Shown: in pieces, positions 14,814 through 15,932 of the stretch
Layout: every line of letters begins with the position of its first letter
Numbering within the stretch: position 1 is the first letter of the stretch
Assembly: GCA_038203615.1 (NCBI GenBank)
Contig: JBBRDU010000066.1
Location: forward strand, 1-15,932
Origin: JBBRDU01 sp038203615
GTDB lineage: Bacteria; Verrucomicrobiota; Verrucomicrobiia; Chthoniobacterales; UBA10450
DNA length: 15,932 nucleotides
Reading direction: 5' to 3'
Notes under the pieces: model-generated
What the model saw: only the letters and a program-made list of their open reading frames with translations
The model's database searches: none
What the model was told of the DNA's origin: nothing
Translations under genes and position numbers: made by a program

Positions 14814-15932
14814 CACCTCCCCGCACCAGCCTCACTCCAGACGAAATTGCCTCGGTCGCCGCCGAGTTAAGCGAGGCGAACAAGGAGTTCATGCGCCATT
14901 ACCCCGGCGAATCGAAGCGGCGTCAGGCCGTCCACACGGTTTATGGCGGCGCTCATTTGTTCAAGGCGGACTCACCGCGCAAACTGGGAGAAGTGGCGCT
15001 GCATAGCCTGCGCGGCTACGCGCCGGACGCGCCCACCCTGGCCGCTGCGCTTGGCCTGGATGTGGACCAGGCGCTCATGCAGAAAATTTACGATCGGATC
15101 GTCGACAAACTGCAGCGCGAACCGGTGGAGGACTTTCGCCTCGATTTTGAGGATGGCTACGGGAACCGACCCGACGACGAGGAAGATGGCCATGCCAGCT
15201 CGAGCGCCCGGGAAGTCGCGCAGGGCATGCGGGGCGGCAGCCTTCCGCCCTTCATCGGCATCCGGATCAAGCCGATGAACGAAGATCTGCGGGCGCGCAG
15301 TTTTCGCACGCTCGATATTTTTATCACATCCCTGGCGACGGAAACCTCGGGGAAGCTTCCCGAAAACTTCGTCATCACCGTGCCCAAGATTCAACTGCCC
15401 GAGCAGGTGCACGCGGCCAGTCGTCTCTTCGCCCTGCTCGAGCGCAAAGCCGGACTGCCCACCGGTTCGCTCAAGATCGAGCCGATGATCGAAACCCCGC
15501 AGTCCATCATCAACCAACATGGCGAGATCGCCCTGCATTCGCTGGTGGAGGCGGCGGAAGGACGATGCGGGAGCGTTCACTTCGGCGTCTACGATTACAC
15601 CGCTTCGAGCGGCATCACCGCCGCCGATCAGGCGATGGGACATCCGGCCTGCGATTTCGCGCGGCAGATGATGCTGGTCTCGCTGGCCGGCACCGGCACC
15701 CATCTTTCCGACGGTGCCACCAACATTCTCCCGGTCGGCCCGCATCGCGCGGCGCCCGGTCACAAACTCACGCCTGACCAGGAGCAGGCCAATCGCGCCG
15801 CCGTGCACCAGGCCTGGCGCCGTGGTTTTGAGGATAATCTGCACTCGTTGCGGAGCGGGTTTTATCAAGGCTGGGACCTGCACCCAGCCCAATTGGTCAC
15901 TCGTTATGCCGCGGTTTATCTTTTCTTCCTCG
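14810..15932 (+). CDS. DUF6986-like HpcH/HpaI-aldolase (citrate-lyase-beta-like) family protein, 3' end cut
   Basis: The frame is open from TTG 14810 to the window edge, 374 residues without a stop. It resembles the CitE/HpcH/HpaI TIM-barrel superfamily: VHTVYGGAHLF (41-51), RLDFEDGYGNR (110-120), GIRIKP (150-155), VPKIQLPEQV (191-200), KIEPMIETPQS (222-232, metal-ligand Glu) and VHFGVYDYTASSGI (256-269, metal-ligand Asp). Relatives with this combination (DUF6986) occur beside allantoin genes in actinobacteria and other phyla, as I recall. The superfamily makes or breaks C-C bonds of small oxo-acids or CoA esters; glyoxylate from ureidoglycolate is a plausible substrate (inference). The TTG start is taken because no ATG or GTG lies between it and the allB stop in this frame and the next ATG (14870-14872) would remove conserved sequence. 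The C terminus is missing. Confidence 0.75.
   Translation, partial: MTPPRTSLTPDEIASVAAELSEANKEFMRHYPGESKRRQAVHTVYGGAHLFKADSPRKLGEVALHSLRGYAPDAPTLAAALGLDVDQALMQKIYDRIVDKLQREPVEDFRLDFEDGYGNRPDDEEDGHASSSAREVAQGMRGGSLPPFIGIRIKPMNEDLRARSFRTLDIFITSLATETSGKLPENFVITVPKIQLPEQVHAASRLFALLERKAGLPTGSLKIEPMIETPQSIINQHGEIALHSLVEAAEGRCGSVHFGVYDYTASSGITAADQAMGHPACDFARQMMLVSLAGTGTHLSDGATNILPVGPHRAAPGHKLTPDQEQANRAAVHQAWRRGFEDNLHSLRSGFYQGWDLHPAQLVTRYAAVYLFFL

Noticed and set aside
14972..15892. 306-codon minus-strand frame
   Set aside because: It is antisense to the aldolase-like gene, which has clear superfamily motifs on the plus strand.

Overview
The window looks like chromosome from a GC-rich, didermic soil or freshwater bacterium. 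Verrucomicrobiota (Chthoniobacter/Spartobacteria-like) fits best and Acidobacteriota is the main alternative. The reasons are a surface protein with a DUF11 domain, a Thr-Pro linker and a post-COAP-1-like end, a BshA-type bacillithiol gene, a large exported PIG-L protein beside a sodium:solute symporter, weak or absent Shine-Dalgarno sequences, several GTG/TTG starts, and palindromic repeats between genes. The phylum is inferred from protein style only.

Layout. (1) 1-1250, plus strand: the 3' end of a large secreted adhesin-like gene with a 306-bp Thr-Pro repeat. (2) 1251-1698: gene-free, ending in stem-loops. (3) 9797 down to 1699, minus strand: seven genes that look like one operon, in the order DUF2911/TPR protein, exported PIG-L deacetylase, 41-aa membrane protein, sodium:solute symporter, short BshC-like protein, BshA, GT2 glycosyltransferase. 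Four of the six junctions are 1-4 base start/stop overlaps. (4) 9924-10334, plus strand: a DoxX-family membrane protein, divergent from the operon. (5) 10344-10482: two adjacent strong palindromes between convergent genes. (6) 10479-15932: a ureide (uric acid) degradation cluster. xdhC runs on the minus strand; uraD, uraH, alc, allB and a DUF6986-like aldolase run on the plus strand, the last cut by the window edge. An inverted repeat sits between alc and allB.

How the genes work together. uraH, uraD, allB and alc cover the steps 5-hydroxyisourate to OHCU to (S)-allantoin to allantoate to ureidoglycolate plus urea. XdhC serves molybdenum cofactor insertion into a xanthine dehydrogenase encoded elsewhere. 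The aldolase-like protein may act on the C2 end product, which is inference. The seven-gene operon joins the first bacillithiol enzyme (BshA, GlcNAc-malate synthase) to a half-length protein that keeps the landmark motifs of BshC (cysteine-adding enzyme) in order. It also holds an exported PIG-L hydrolase, a symporter and a second glycosyltransferase. This is the most interesting part of the window: possibly a compact or divergent bacillithiol-like pathway, or a glycoside salvage pathway built from the same parts.
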